A DNA stretch of 64,000 nucleotides from CAWCDJ01 sp963794265 (GTDB lineage: Bacteria; Acidobacteriota; Terriglobia; Bryobacterales; Bryobacteraceae): NCBI GenBank assembly GCA_963794265.1, contig CAWCDJ010000001.1, positions 1,550,001 to 1,614,000 of the forward strand, in the 5' to 3' direction. The position numbers and the translations under genes are program-made. Position 1 is the first letter of the stretch. Each line of letters starts with the position of its first letter. The notes under the pieces are model-generated. The model was not told where the DNA came from and ran no database searches. It was given only the letters and a program-made list of their open reading frames with translations. This document shows positions 48,959 through 57,021 of this stretch, piece after piece.

Positions 48959-49559
48959 GCTGCACTTTGTCGAGAATGGCCTTGACGTAATCACGCGTTT
49001 CCGGGATATCGGGCACCTTGCCCCCCGCCTGGTCCACGGTCGCCGGACCAGCATTATAAGCTCCGAGGGCCTGTTCGAGGTCGCCCTTGTATTTATCGAT
49101 CAATTGCTTCAGGTACTTGGTGCCGCCTTCGATGTTCTGTTTCGGATCGAAGGGGTCGTCGACCGAGAGTTGTTGGGCCGTATCGGGCATGAGTTGCATC
49201 AGGCCCTCGGCTCCTTTGAAGGATATGGCGCACGGCCGGAAGGCCGATTCCTGCGCGATGACGGCGCGGACCAGGGTGGGCTCCAATTGTTGCGCCTTGG
49301 CGGCGGAATCGATGATCGGGCTCACCACGGAGTCGTCGATGGGGTCACAGGGCGGCTGCGGCGGTTGGCCGCCGGGAACCAGCCAGGCACCCGCCGCCTT
49401 CGCCTGCAAGTGAATGGCATCCTTCTGCTTAGCGATGGATTCGCGCTGCAGCTCGGCGGGGGATTTGGCGGGAACCTCCGGGGGCTTGGCTACGGGTGGC
49501 GGCGGCGTGGGGGTCTGGGCCAGCATACTCGAGGCAAGAAGAACCAGGGCCCATCGCAT
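48906..49559 (-). CDS. Exported lytic transglycosylase (SLT domain)
   Basis: About 217 residues with signal peptide MRWALVLLASSMLAQTP and a proline-rich linker. The SLT domain (about 95-200) shows the catalytic Glu in VRAVIAQESAFRPCA, then GAEGLMQLMPDTAQQL, then ALGAYNAGPATVD, all diagnostic of soluble lytic transglycosylases that cleave peptidoglycan glycan strands to 1,6-anhydro ends. The linker carries one Cys and the SLT domain one more. The C-terminus runs 53 bases into the convergent flavoprotein gene. Confidence 0.92.
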   Translation of the reverse strand: MRWALVLLASSMLAQTPTPPPPVAKPPEVPAKSPAELQRESIAKQKDAIHLQAKAAGAWLVPGGQPPQPPCDPIDDSVVSPIIDSAAKAQQLEPTLVRAVIAQESAFRPCAISFKGAEGLMQLMPDTAQQLSVDDPFDPKQNIEGGTKYLKQLIDKYKGDLEQALGAYNAGPATVDQAGGKVPDIPETRDYVKAILDKVQPKRTDPPSILMPKPIEN

Positions 49560-49592
49560 AGGAATACACATCGGCCGCGGGAGCTGAAAAGT

Positions 49593-50531
49593 TTAGGCGG
49601 CGTGCGGCTCAGAGAGCATCGAAGCGCACAGCAACACCAGGGAAATCCACAGCAGGTCGGCCAGCAGGAGGTGCACGATCTGCATCCACACCGGGGCCAG
49701 CAACACCAGGTTGACGGCTCCCGCCAGAAGTTGCGCGGCCAGAAAACCAGTGAGCAGCAGGGCCGGTCGGCGGGTCCCGGTGGAGCACAGCGCGTTCAGC
49801 CCGAAGTAAAGCAACCACCCGCCGCCCAGCAGCGCGAGCGCCGGATGCAGCCAGCGCAGCCGGATAAAGATATTCGAGGCCGGACTGAAATCCTGCGCCA
49901 GACCCGCGGCCAAAGACGACGCGGGAAAAAGTGTGTCACCCAACGCGGCAATGGCGCCGCTCACGCCCAGCACCACCACCGCCGCGACACTGATTGCGGC
50001 CATGCGGGCTGCCCTGCCCTCCAGGCGCAGGCGCGGCTTGCCCGCGCCCCACCAAGCTGTCAGCGTGAGGCATGCGAGCAGCGTCAGGGTATTGACCAGG
50101 TGCGTCGAGAGCGAGTACGCACGGTTGGGAGAAGCGTTTTTCGCGACGTGCTCCAGCAGCACCAGGGCGGCGCCGATGAGGGCTTCGGTCATCAGGAACA
50201 CCGCTGAAAGTACCGCTCCGAGGCGCGCGGGGTGATGTTTGGGAAAAGCGCGAAGCGCCCACACCAGGAGCGCCGCGACCAGAAGCAGGTCTATGCCGCT
50301 CGAGACCCGGTGGGTGAATTCGATCACGGTCGCGACGGTGGGGGAGTGCGGCGCGATTTGTCCCTGGCACAACGGCCAATGGTCGCCGCAGCCGGCGCCG
50401 GAATCGCTGGCGCGCACAAAGGCGCCCCACAGCACGACGGCGATGTTATAGGCCAGAACGGCCCAGGCGTAGCGGGCAAAAGCGAAGTTGCCCGCGGCGA
50501 GATGCGGCTTGCGGACTTGGGCGGTCGGCAT
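49593..50531 (-). CDS. ctaA: Heme A synthase (CtaA/COX15 family)
   Basis: Converts heme O to heme A for cytochrome c oxidase. The 312 residues form about eight membrane helices. Heme-ligand histidines are visible in VIEFTHRVSSGIDLLL and in RLRWLHPALALLG, with further His in STHLVNTLTLLAC. The loop GAGCGDHWPLCQGQI carries the paired Cys common in this family. It stands alone; oxidase subunit genes are not nearby. Confidence 0.9.
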   Translation of the reverse strand: MPTAQVRKPHLAAGNFAFARYAWAVLAYNIAVVLWGAFVRASDSGAGCGDHWPLCQGQIAPHSPTVATVIEFTHRVSSGIDLLLVAALLVWALRAFPKHHPARLGAVLSAVFLMTEALIGAALVLLEHVAKNASPNRAYSLSTHLVNTLTLLACLTLTAWWGAGKPRLRLEGRAARMAAISVAAVVVLGVSGAIAALGDTLFPASSLAAGLAQDFSPASNIFIRLRWLHPALALLGGGWLLYFGLNALCSTGTRRPALLLTGFLAAQLLAGAVNLVLLAPVWMQIVHLLLADLLWISLVLLCASMLSEPHAA

Positions 50532-50656
50532 CGGAGGGTTCCTTTTATTTTAGTCCGGCAGGCTCCGCCCGGCGTAGTTCAGGAAGCGTCGTAGGGAAAC
50601 ACCGCACCCGAGGGGTTGCGCGGTGTTGTGCATTCCAATATCCTAAGTGTTCCGCT

Positions 50657-52105
50657 ATGGCAGTCAAAACCCCAATCACAGTCGCCTATGGCGACGGAAT
50701 CGGCCCGGAAATCATGAACGCCACGCTCCAGATATTGGAAGCGGCCGGCGCGGCTCTCGAGATCGAGACCATTGAGATCGGCGAAAAGGTCTATCTGCGC
50801 GGCAACTCGACCGGCATCGATCCGAGCGCGTGGGAGTCGCTGCTCCGCACGCAGGTGTTCCTGAAGGCGCCGATCACCACACCCCAGGGCGGCGGCTACA
50901 AAAGCCTCAACGTCACTACCCGCAAGACGCTCGGACAGTACGCCAACGTTCGGCCGTGCGTGTCGTACCATCCGTTTGTCGACACCAAGCACCCCGGCAT
51001 GGATGTGGTGATCGTGCGCGAGAACGAGGAAGACCTGTACGCCGGAATCGAATATCAGCTGACGCCCGAAGTGATGTCGTGCATCAAGCTGATTTCGCGG
51101 CCGGGCAGCGAGAAGATCGTGCGCTATGCGTTCGAATACGCCAAGCTGCACAACCGCAAGAAGGTCACCTGCTTCATGAAGGACAACATCATGAAGATGA
51201 CCGACGGCCTGTTCCATAAGGTATTCGAAGAGATCGGGGCCGAGTATCCGGAGATCCAGAAAGAAGTATGGATCGTGGATATCGGAGCGGCCAAGATGGC
51301 CGACACGCCGGAAGCCTTCGACGTAATCGTGATGCCGAACCTGTACGGCGATATTCTGTCGGACGTGGCGGCGCAGATTGCCGGATCGGTGGGGCTGGCC
51401 GGGTCGGCGAACATCGGGGAGCATTGCGCGATGTTCGAGGCGATCCACGGGTCGGCGCCGCGGCGCGCCGGGCAGAACCTGGCGAACCCGTCGGGGCTGC
51501 TGCTCGGAGCGGTGTTGATGCTGGTGCACATCGACCAGCCGGAAGTGGCCGAGCGCGTGCACAACGCATGGCTGCGGACCATCGAGGACGGCGTTCACAC
51601 GTACGACATTTTCACCGACGGGGTCAGCTCGCAGAAGGTCGGGACCAAGGAATTCGCGTGCGCGGTGATCGCGCGGCTGGGCCAGAAGCCCAACCGGCTG
51701 AAGCCGGTGACGTACGCGCATCGTCCGGCAGGCACAGCATCCACCCCGGCATACCAGGCGTCGGGGAAGACGACTGCCATGGAATTGAAGGGGCTGGACG
51801 TGTTCGTCTACTGGCCGTCGCGGAACCCCAACGAACTGGCGGCGGTGATGGAGAAATTCACCGGGCCGGGAACCAAGCTGCAGATGATCGACAACCGCGG
51901 CGTGAAAGTGTGGCCGGCGGGACGGGCGGAGACCTTCTGCACGGATAGCTTCCGCTGCCGGTTTATGGCGGAAGGCACGGCTTCGATGGACGAGCTCATC
52001 GAAATTCAGAAGCGCATTGCGGGCGCCGGGATCGACATCGCGGTCACGCAGACGCTGCGCGCCTTCAACGGCCAGAGCGGCTTCACCCTGGCGCAAGGGC
52101 AATAA
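50657..52105 (+). CDS. icd: NADP-type isocitrate dehydrogenase with C-terminal extension
   Basis: Oxidises isocitrate to 2-oxoglutarate in the citric acid cycle. The 482 residues have the beta-decarboxylating dehydrogenase core: YGDGIGPEIM, the substrate-binding RENEEDLYAGIEYQ, the metal-binding NLYGDILSDVAAQIAGSVGL and EAIHGSAP. About 140 residues after the core (from about 345) match the extra C-terminal domain of the Thermus-type NADP enzymes. Cofactor choice is inferred from the relatives. purE follows three bases downstream, so the two are probably one transcript. Confidence 0.93.
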   Translation: MAVKTPITVAYGDGIGPEIMNATLQILEAAGAALEIETIEIGEKVYLRGNSTGIDPSAWESLLRTQVFLKAPITTPQGGGYKSLNVTTRKTLGQYANVRPCVSYHPFVDTKHPGMDVVIVRENEEDLYAGIEYQLTPEVMSCIKLISRPGSEKIVRYAFEYAKLHNRKKVTCFMKDNIMKMTDGLFHKVFEEIGAEYPEIQKEVWIVDIGAAKMADTPEAFDVIVMPNLYGDILSDVAAQIAGSVGLAGSANIGEHCAMFEAIHGSAPRRAGQNLANPSGLLLGAVLMLVHIDQPEVAERVHNAWLRTIEDGVHTYDIFTDGVSSQKVGTKEFACAVIARLGQKPNRLKPVTYAHRPAGTASTPAYQASGKTTAMELKGLDVFVYWPSRNPNELAAVMEKFTGPGTKLQMIDNRGVKVWPAGRAETFCTDSFRCRFMAEGTASMDELIEIQKRIAGAGIDIAVTQTLRAFNGQSGFTLAQGQ

Positions 52106-52108
52106 TCC

Positions 52109-52597
52109 ATGGCGACGACCAAACCGCTGGTGGCGATTCTGATGGGCAGCAAATCGGACTGGGAAGTGATGCGCCAGTCCGCGGAGTTGCTCGCAAAGTT
52201 CGGTGTGGCGCACGAGTGCCGCGTGCTTTCGGCGCACCGCACTCCGGTCGAGACGGCGGAATACGTCGCCCAGGCGGAGCCGCGCGGCATCGAAGTGATC
52301 ATCGCGGCGGCCGGGGGGGCGGCGCACCTGGCGGGCGTCTGCGCGGCGCACACGGTGCTGCCGGTGCTGGGTGTGCCGATGGAGAGCGCGTCGCTCAAGG
52401 GTATGGATTCGCTGCTCTCGACTGTGCAGATGCCGGCGGGGATTCCCGTCGGCACGCTGGCGATCGGCGCGCCGGGAGCCAGAAACGCGGCCCTGCTGGC
52501 GGTGGCGATTCTGGCCGGGTCGAAACCCGAACTGCGGGAGAAGCTGCGGCAGTTTCGCGCGGAGCAGAGAGAAAAGATACTCAAAGAGACGCTGTAG
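52109..52597 (+). CDS. purE: N5-carboxyaminoimidazole ribonucleotide mutase
   Basis: Purine synthesis enzyme that rearranges N5-CAIR to CAIR. The 162 residues begin ATTKPLVAILMGSKSDWEVM, and the class I signatures SAHRTPVETAEYV, AAAGGAAHLAGVCAAHTVLP and VPMESASLKGMDSLLSTVQM are intact. purK is not adjacent. Confidence 0.96.
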   Translation: MATTKPLVAILMGSKSDWEVMRQSAELLAKFGVAHECRVLSAHRTPVETAEYVAQAEPRGIEVIIAAAGGAAHLAGVCAAHTVLPVLGVPMESASLKGMDSLLSTVQMPAGIPVGTLAIGAPGARNAALLAVAILAGSKPELREKLRQFRAEQREKILKETL

Positions 52598-52603
52598 GGC
52601 AGG

Positions 52604-52644
52604 CCTCCGCGCATGCCCACGGCGGCCCTCCGCGCATGCCCACG
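52604..52644. repeat. Tandem 18-base repeat
   Basis: CCTCCGCGCATGCCCACG at 52604-52621 is repeated exactly at 52627-52644, with GCGGC between. It lies just after the purE stop and before the family B repeat. Confidence 0.65.
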
Positions 52645-52668
52645 CACCGAAATTGCGCTCCGCGAGAT

Positions 52669-52695
52669 TTGGGCAGGCCGGGAGGCCTACCCTAC
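52669..52695. repeat. Dispersed repeat, family B, copy 2
   Basis: TTGGGCAGGCCGGGAGGCCT followed by ACCCTAC matches copy 1 at 44161-44187 with one base difference. Its end overlaps the last nine bases of the HIT gene. Confidence 0.6.
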
Positions 52696-53106
52696 CAGGC
52701 AGGCGTGCAGGGCGGCGCGCACGGATTCCATCTCGGCGGCATCGCGATATTTCCCACGCGGCCAGAAGAAGCCGCGCAGGCCATCCTTGGGACGGCGTGG
52801 TACTACATGGACATGCAGGTGGGGAACGCTCTGGCTCACCCGGTTATTCACCGCCACGAATGAGCCGGCAGCCTGGAGCGCATCTTCCATCGCCCGGCAC
52901 AGCCGCCGGGCGTTACCGAAGAGAGGGCCCAGAGTTTCGGGCGGACAATCCATGAGGGTGGGGTAGTGCTGCCGTGGAATGAGCAGACAATGCCCGGGGA
53001 AGAGCGGGCGATGGTCGAGGAAGGCGAGCGAATCCGCGTCTTCGAAGACCAGGGGAGCCGCTACTTCGCCCGATGCGATCCGGCAGAAGAGACAGTCGGC
53101 AGGCAT
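52687..53106 (-). CDS. HIT-family nucleotide hydrolase or transferase
   Basis: A 139-residue protein with the histidine-triad motif HLHVHVVP (about residues 97-104) and the N-terminal CLFCRIASGEVAAPLVFED typical of the HINT/Ap4A-type branch, where the CxxC can help bind zinc. Such enzymes split nucleoside phosphoramidates or dinucleoside polyphosphates. The C-terminal codons lie in a family B repeat. It is divergent from tatB. Confidence 0.93.
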   Translation of the reverse strand: MPADCLFCRIASGEVAAPLVFEDADSLAFLDHRPLFPGHCLLIPRQHYPTLMDCPPETLGPLFGNARRLCRAMEDALQAAGSFVAVNNRVSQSVPHLHVHVVPRRPKDGLRGFFWPRGKYRDAAEMESVRAALHACLVG

Positions 53107-53190
53107 GCCTTCATCATGCCTCAGACCCTCCGGGCGTGCGAAAGTCCACGTGCTATGATGGGGTAGAACACCACACGGGAGGAAGAAACC

Positions 53191-53676
53191 ATGGGTCCGC
53201 TGGGCTGGCAGGAGACGGTCTTTATCTTTCTCCTGGCGCTGCTCCTTTTCGGTCCGAAGAAGTTACCCGAAATAGGACGGACGCTAGGGAAGGCGATCAC
53301 CGAATTCCGCCGCGCGTCGAACGAACTCAAAGCCACGTTCGACCGCGAAATGAAAAGCCTGGAGCAAGAGAAGGAATCGCTGAAGGAAATCACGAACCAG
53401 TATCAGTACGACACGCACAATTACGATTACTCCTCGTATGAGACCAACTACGACGGTGCATACGGGTCAGAAACCTACGATTCCACTGCTTCCACCCCAT
53501 CCACTACAAGCGCATCCGCACCTGAGGGCGCTGAATCACCATCAGCCGTACACCCGGAGGGCACGATCGCTCACGGGACTGAACCGACAGCGGTCAACGG
53601 AACGGAAGAAACTCCGGCTCCGTCCGCCAACGGCCACAGCGATCACACTTCCGAAACGACTGAAAAAAAAGCATAG
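53191..53676 (+). CDS. tatB: Sec-independent protein translocase TatA/TatB-type subunit
   Basis: Membrane subunit of the twin-arginine translocase for folded proteins. The N-terminal helix reads GWQETVFIFLLALLLFGPKK, followed by the hinge LPEIGRTLGKAITEFRRAS and an amphipathic helix. The remaining about 100 residues are low in complexity, rich in Tyr, Ser, Thr and Glu. Length of 161 residues favours TatB over TatA, but acidobacterial subunits are hard to separate. GGGAGGAAG precedes the ATG; tatC follows three bases after the stop. Confidence 0.9.
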   Translation: MGPLGWQETVFIFLLALLLFGPKKLPEIGRTLGKAITEFRRASNELKATFDREMKSLEQEKESLKEITNQYQYDTHNYDYSSYETNYDGAYGSETYDSTASTPSTTSASAPEGAESPSAVHPEGTIAHGTEPTAVNGTEETPAPSANGHSDHTSETTEKKA

Positions 53677-53679
53677 TGC

Positions 53680-54717
53680 ATGAGCATCTCCGAAGAGAAC
53701 CAGGGAGCGGGCGCTCCCACAGCCGGTAGTTTGTCCGGGTCCTACGGCGCGGAAACCGCCCTGGCCAAGATACGCCGACGCCTGGGCGGTTCGAAGGTTC
53801 CGCCGTCTCCTCCCCCGCCCCCTGGAGGGGAGGATGAAGAGGATGACGGCATGCTCCGCATGTCCTTCATGGAGCACCTGGAGGAACTGCGTTCGCGCAT
53901 CCTGAAGGCGATCGCGGGCGTCGGAGTGGCGGCGGTGCTCAGCCTGACGTTCTGCAACCCGCTCTGGACTTTCGTGTCCCGGCCCGCGGTGGAGGCGCTG
54001 AAGACCCTCCATTACGAGCCTACCCTGGTGGCGGTCACGCCGTTGGAATCGTTCAACGTGATCTGGTTCAAGCTGCCGATCCTGGTGGCCATCTTTCTCT
54101 CATCGCCGTGGATCCTGTACCAGGTTTGGGCGTTTATCTCGCCGGGCTTGTACCGGCGTGAGCGCAGGTGGGCGGCGCCGTTTATTCTAACCGCGGCGGG
54201 ACTGTTTATTCTGGGCGGAGTGTTCGCCTATTTCGTGGTATTCCGTTTCGCCCTGACATTCTTACTGAGCATCGGGCAGGGGAATTACGTCCGTCCGATG
54301 GTCTCAATCAGCGAGTACTTCGACCTCTTCGTCAACGTGGTTCTGGGGGTCGGGCTGGTATTTGAATTACCAGTCCTGATTTTCTTTTTGACCCTATTGA
54401 GGATACTCAGCCCCGCTTTCCTGCTGAAGCACAGCCGCTACGCGATTCTGGGAATCTTCATCGCCGCGGCGATCATTACTCCCACACCGGACGTATTCAA
54501 CCTGATGTTGTTTGCGACACCGATGTGCCTGCTCTTTTACGTCGGAGTTTTCGCCTCCTACCTGCTGGTATTGCACAGGGAAGGCAAGAAATTCCCGTGG
54601 CGTAAGGTCATCGGCATCCTGACCACCGTACTACTTCTACTAGCGCTGGTAATATACCTTGCTATTACGCGTTATGGCTATAAAGTGGTACCAAATTGGC
54701 CGTTCCTAATGCATTAG
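53680..54717 (+). CDS. tatC: Sec-independent protein translocase TatC
   Basis: Receptor subunit that recognises twin-arginine signal peptides. The TatC core (about residues 60-330) starts MSFMEHLEELRSRILKAI and has six membrane helices, with SPWILYQVWAFISPGLYRRE, then IITPTPDVFNLMLFATPMCLL near the end. An N-terminal extension of about 57 residues, rich in Pro, Gly and acid residues, is unusual. Three bases separate it from tatB. Several leaders in this window carry TRR motifs (7,944; 56,751; 58,645; 59,061) and could be substrates. Confidence 0.95.
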   Translation: MSISEENQGAGAPTAGSLSGSYGAETALAKIRRRLGGSKVPPSPPPPPGGEDEEDDGMLRMSFMEHLEELRSRILKAIAGVGVAAVLSLTFCNPLWTFVSRPAVEALKTLHYEPTLVAVTPLESFNVIWFKLPILVAIFLSSPWILYQVWAFISPGLYRRERRWAAPFILTAAGLFILGGVFAYFVVFRFALTFLLSIGQGNYVRPMVSISEYFDLFVNVVLGVGLVFELPVLIFFLTLLRILSPAFLLKHSRYAILGIFIAAAIITPTPDVFNLMLFATPMCLLFYVGVFASYLLVLHREGKKFPWRKVIGILTTVLLLLALVIYLAITRYGYKVVPNWPFLMH

Positions 54718-54809
54718 ACGGCATTCGCTATAGAAATAAATCGGCTGAACAGTGTAACATCAGTCTTCCGCGCCATCTCTGCACGAAGGGCTCGTTTTAC
54801 GCCAAACCG

Positions 54810-55049
54810 ATGGACCTATATAAAGCGATACAGGAGCTATACGCCGAAAAAGAAAAGCTCGAACGAGTGATCGCCTCGTTGGAGGAACTACAGCGGACGG
54901 CGGGTGCCGTCCCGGCCTTGCCGAAGGCTACCAAGAGGCGAGGGCGCAAATCCATGAGTTCGAAGGAGCGCCAGGAAGTTTCGGCGAGAATGAAGCGATA
55001 TTGGGAAAGCCGCCGGACCGGAGACGGTACGGACGGGAAGAGGGGCTGA
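54810..55049 (+). CDS. Small basic coiled-coil protein, 79 residues
   Basis: Reads MDLYKAIQELYAEKEKLERV then IASLEELQRTAG, a short coiled coil, followed by a linker and KATKRRGRKSMSSKERQEVS with RMKRYWESRR. The KRRGRK segment looks like an AT-hook. Similar small proteins with a coiled coil plus a basic SxxER...RMKxYWxxRR end are common in Acidobacteria; function unknown. No clear ribosome binding site; a start in the overlapping frame at 54696 is less likely because it would overlap tatC. Confidence 0.65.
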   Translation: MDLYKAIQELYAEKEKLERVIASLEELQRTAGAVPALPKATKRRGRKSMSSKERQEVSARMKRYWESRRTGDGTDGKRG

Positions 55050-55120
55050 CCGGCGCCGTCCGGACCGTGGTTCGCGGCAGTCGCAATCTGTTATATTGAT
55101 ACTACCGTTAAGCTCCGTGG

Positions 55121-55196
55121 GGGCGAGTAGCTCAGCTGGGAGAGCACGGCGTTCGCAACGCCGGGGTCGTGGGTTCGAATCCCATCTCGTCCACCA
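55121..55196 (+). tRNA. tRNA-Ala (anticodon CGC), integration site of a mobile element
   Basis: Acceptor GGGCGAG (55121-55127) pairs with CTCGTCC (55186-55192). The anticodon loop TTCGCAA gives CGC. The T arm is GTGGGTTCGAATCCCAT, with discriminator A and encoded CCA. The 3' half abuts the recombinase gene and is the likely attL core. Confidence 0.97.
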
Positions 55197-56379
55197 TTCC
55201 ATCCCATTCATTTTTAAGGACTTCCGCCCCTGGTTTTTTCGCGTGCCATATACGTGCCAAAAGTCCAGAGATGCGCACCTGCCGGCCCGCGCTCCACTTC
55301 GCGTAATGCTTGCGAATAATGGTTTCGGAATCTCCCAGGATGTCGGCCGCTTCTTCGATTGTGCCGCCCATCTCCAGAACCTCGGTCGCGAGGGTATGCC
55401 GGAACCGATGCGAACAGGCGCCGGATACGCCGGATGCTTTGAATGCGGTATTGATGGTTCTGGTTAGATCGCGGATGGCCGCCAGGCGCGATCCATTGCC
55501 GCTCCAGAAAAAGTAGGGGCACTCCAGGCCCTTGGCGCCGCGCGGAAGTGGTAGAACGTCAAGGGCAGCCTGCAAATCAGCATGCACGGGCAACCTCACC
55601 GCCTTGCCGTTCTTGGTGGTCCGGACGAAAATCTCCCCGCCTCGAACCCGGTTCCGTTCCAGCGTGGCCACGTCAGAGATGCGGAGCGCCGTGTATCGGA
55701 GTAGAAGCACTGCCGCGCGAGCCCGCAGCCGCTCATACGGCCCGCGGCCGATCGTATCGCATGCCGCGATGATCTTTGCCACCTCGTTGGGCTCGTAAGG
55801 TTCACGCGCGGCCGGTTTCAGGTTCTTCGGCATCGGGACCTTTTCCGCCCAATTGCGGATCGTCCATTCGTTATCGACACAGAACCGGAAGAAGTGGCGC
55901 AAGATTTCCAGTTCCTTCGTCCAGGTCCGTGCGCTGATCGTCCGCACGCCCCGGAATGAGGTCAGGTGATCCAGTTCAATCTGATCCACGGTCTTGATGC
56001 CCCGGGCCGTCAAGTAATCCTCGAAAACCCGGAGCACTCGCCGCCGGTTCCTCCGCGTTCCCTCGGAAACATCCTGGTGCGCATCGTGGTAGGCCGTTAC
56101 CGCGCGGGAAATTTCGCGCGTGTGCCGAGTGCACCGCCCGCACTCAACCAACTCGGTGCACCCCGGCTGTACGCACTCCCGGAGGCCGTAATCGGGGTTC
56201 TCGATCGCCGCGAGCTTCCGTACTGCCCGCTGCCAATCGCGCGTGTCCAGGCTCTTCCGCACGCGCTTTCCATCAATCTCACCGTCGTACCAGATCGGGC
56301 AGGAACAGCCCGTGCACGCCCTGCCCTTCTTCTTGCCGGGCGCACAGTCCGCCAGGTGTCGCCGCCATAGACTCAGCAT
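55132..56379 (-). CDS. Tyrosine recombinase (integrase) running antisense into tRNA-Ala
   Basis: Site-specific recombinase of up to 415 residues. An N-terminal Cys-rich segment (GRACTGCSCPIWYDG, then CVQPGCTELVECGRC) precedes the SAM-like core-binding domain (about 95-190). Catalytic residues are visible: Arg in RYTALRISDVATLE, the HxxR box in SHRFRHTLATEVLEMGG and the Tyr in IIRKHYAKWS. The domain proper ends near WHAKKPGAEVLKNEWDG. The last 21 residues (MGFEPTTPALR...) are the antisense of tRNA-Ala, so they derive from the host att site. It marks the left edge of the element. Confidence 0.93.
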   Translation of the reverse strand: MLSLWRRHLADCAPGKKKGRACTGCSCPIWYDGEIDGKRVRKSLDTRDWQRAVRKLAAIENPDYGLRECVQPGCTELVECGRCTRHTREISRAVTAYHDAHQDVSEGTRRNRRRVLRVFEDYLTARGIKTVDQIELDHLTSFRGVRTISARTWTKELEILRHFFRFCVDNEWTIRNWAEKVPMPKNLKPAAREPYEPNEVAKIIAACDTIGRGPYERLRARAAVLLLRYTALRISDVATLERNRVRGGEIFVRTTKNGKAVRLPVHADLQAALDVLPLPRGAKGLECPYFFWSGNGSRLAAIRDLTRTINTAFKASGVSGACSHRFRHTLATEVLEMGGTIEEAADILGDSETIIRKHYAKWSAGRQVRISGLLARIWHAKKPGAEVLKNEWDGMVDEMGFEPTTPALRTPCSPS

Positions 56380-56435
56380 TCGTTTATGCCTTCCGTTTCT
56401 TCGCCGCCTTTTTTAAGGGCTTGGGAAAACGCTAC

Positions 56436-56630
56436 CTATCGTTTCTTCGCCTTCTTCTTCCGCACTTCCGCCGACTTCGCCGCGGCCTTCTTCGCCCGGG
56501 CCGTCCGTTCCTCTGGGGTCATAGTCTCCAGTGAGCGCTTGCCGCCGATCTTGCCCGCAGTCGATCCGTACTTCTTGCCGAGTTTTTGGAAGTACTCGGA
56601 TACGGCCGCGGGAACTTTTTTCTTCGCCAT
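56436..56630 (-). CDS. Small lysine-rich basic protein, 64 residues
   Basis: Reads MAKKKVPAAVSEYFQKLGKK then YGSTAGKIGGKRSLETMTPE and a Lys/Ala-rich tail ending RKKKAKKR. It has the composition of histone-like or nucleic-acid-binding accessory proteins, and small proteins with a GKIGGK-xxxx-MTPEER-type centre recur in mobile elements and Acidobacteria. The role is unknown. It sits on the integrase strand, 57 bases upstream of that gene. Confidence 0.7.
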   Translation of the reverse strand: MAKKKVPAAVSEYFQKLGKKYGSTAGKIGGKRSLETMTPEERTARAKKAAAKSAEVRKKKAKKR

Positions 56631-57021
56631 ATCAACAGCTTAACGCCGTCTTTAGCTTTTTCTCTTGCACTAATCGCCGTGATTAGCTTATTGTCATTGT
56701 GAACCCGATACAGAACGAAAGCAAGCGGGTTCAGAAAGGGACTTGACAGCATGACGCGCAGAAACGCATTCACCGGGATTATGGCCGCCACTGGCGCCGC
56801 GATTGCCGGCACACTGAAGGCCACCCCGCAGCCTAACATCGTGCGGCAAAGCGAGCTTCAGCAGGTTATCGACCTGGAGAACCAGGCCGAAGCGCTGGCC
56901 GTCGACATTCATCGCCGATTGAAGGCTGGCAGCCAACTGGAACGGGGCGCCCTTGGCGTCTCGAACGTCTCGTACAGCGATTATGACGAGGCGATTGGAG
57001 GCAATTGCAGCGAGGGCCTAG

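Noticed and set aside
49104..50207. 367-codon plus-strand frame opposite the transglycosylase and ctaA genes
   Set aside because: Antisense shadow rich in Gln, Arg and Gly, without start signal or family features.
54888..55211. Minus-strand frame with WTRWDSNPRPRRCERRALPA
   Set aside because: False translation of tRNA-Ala; also antisense to the small basic coiled-coil gene.
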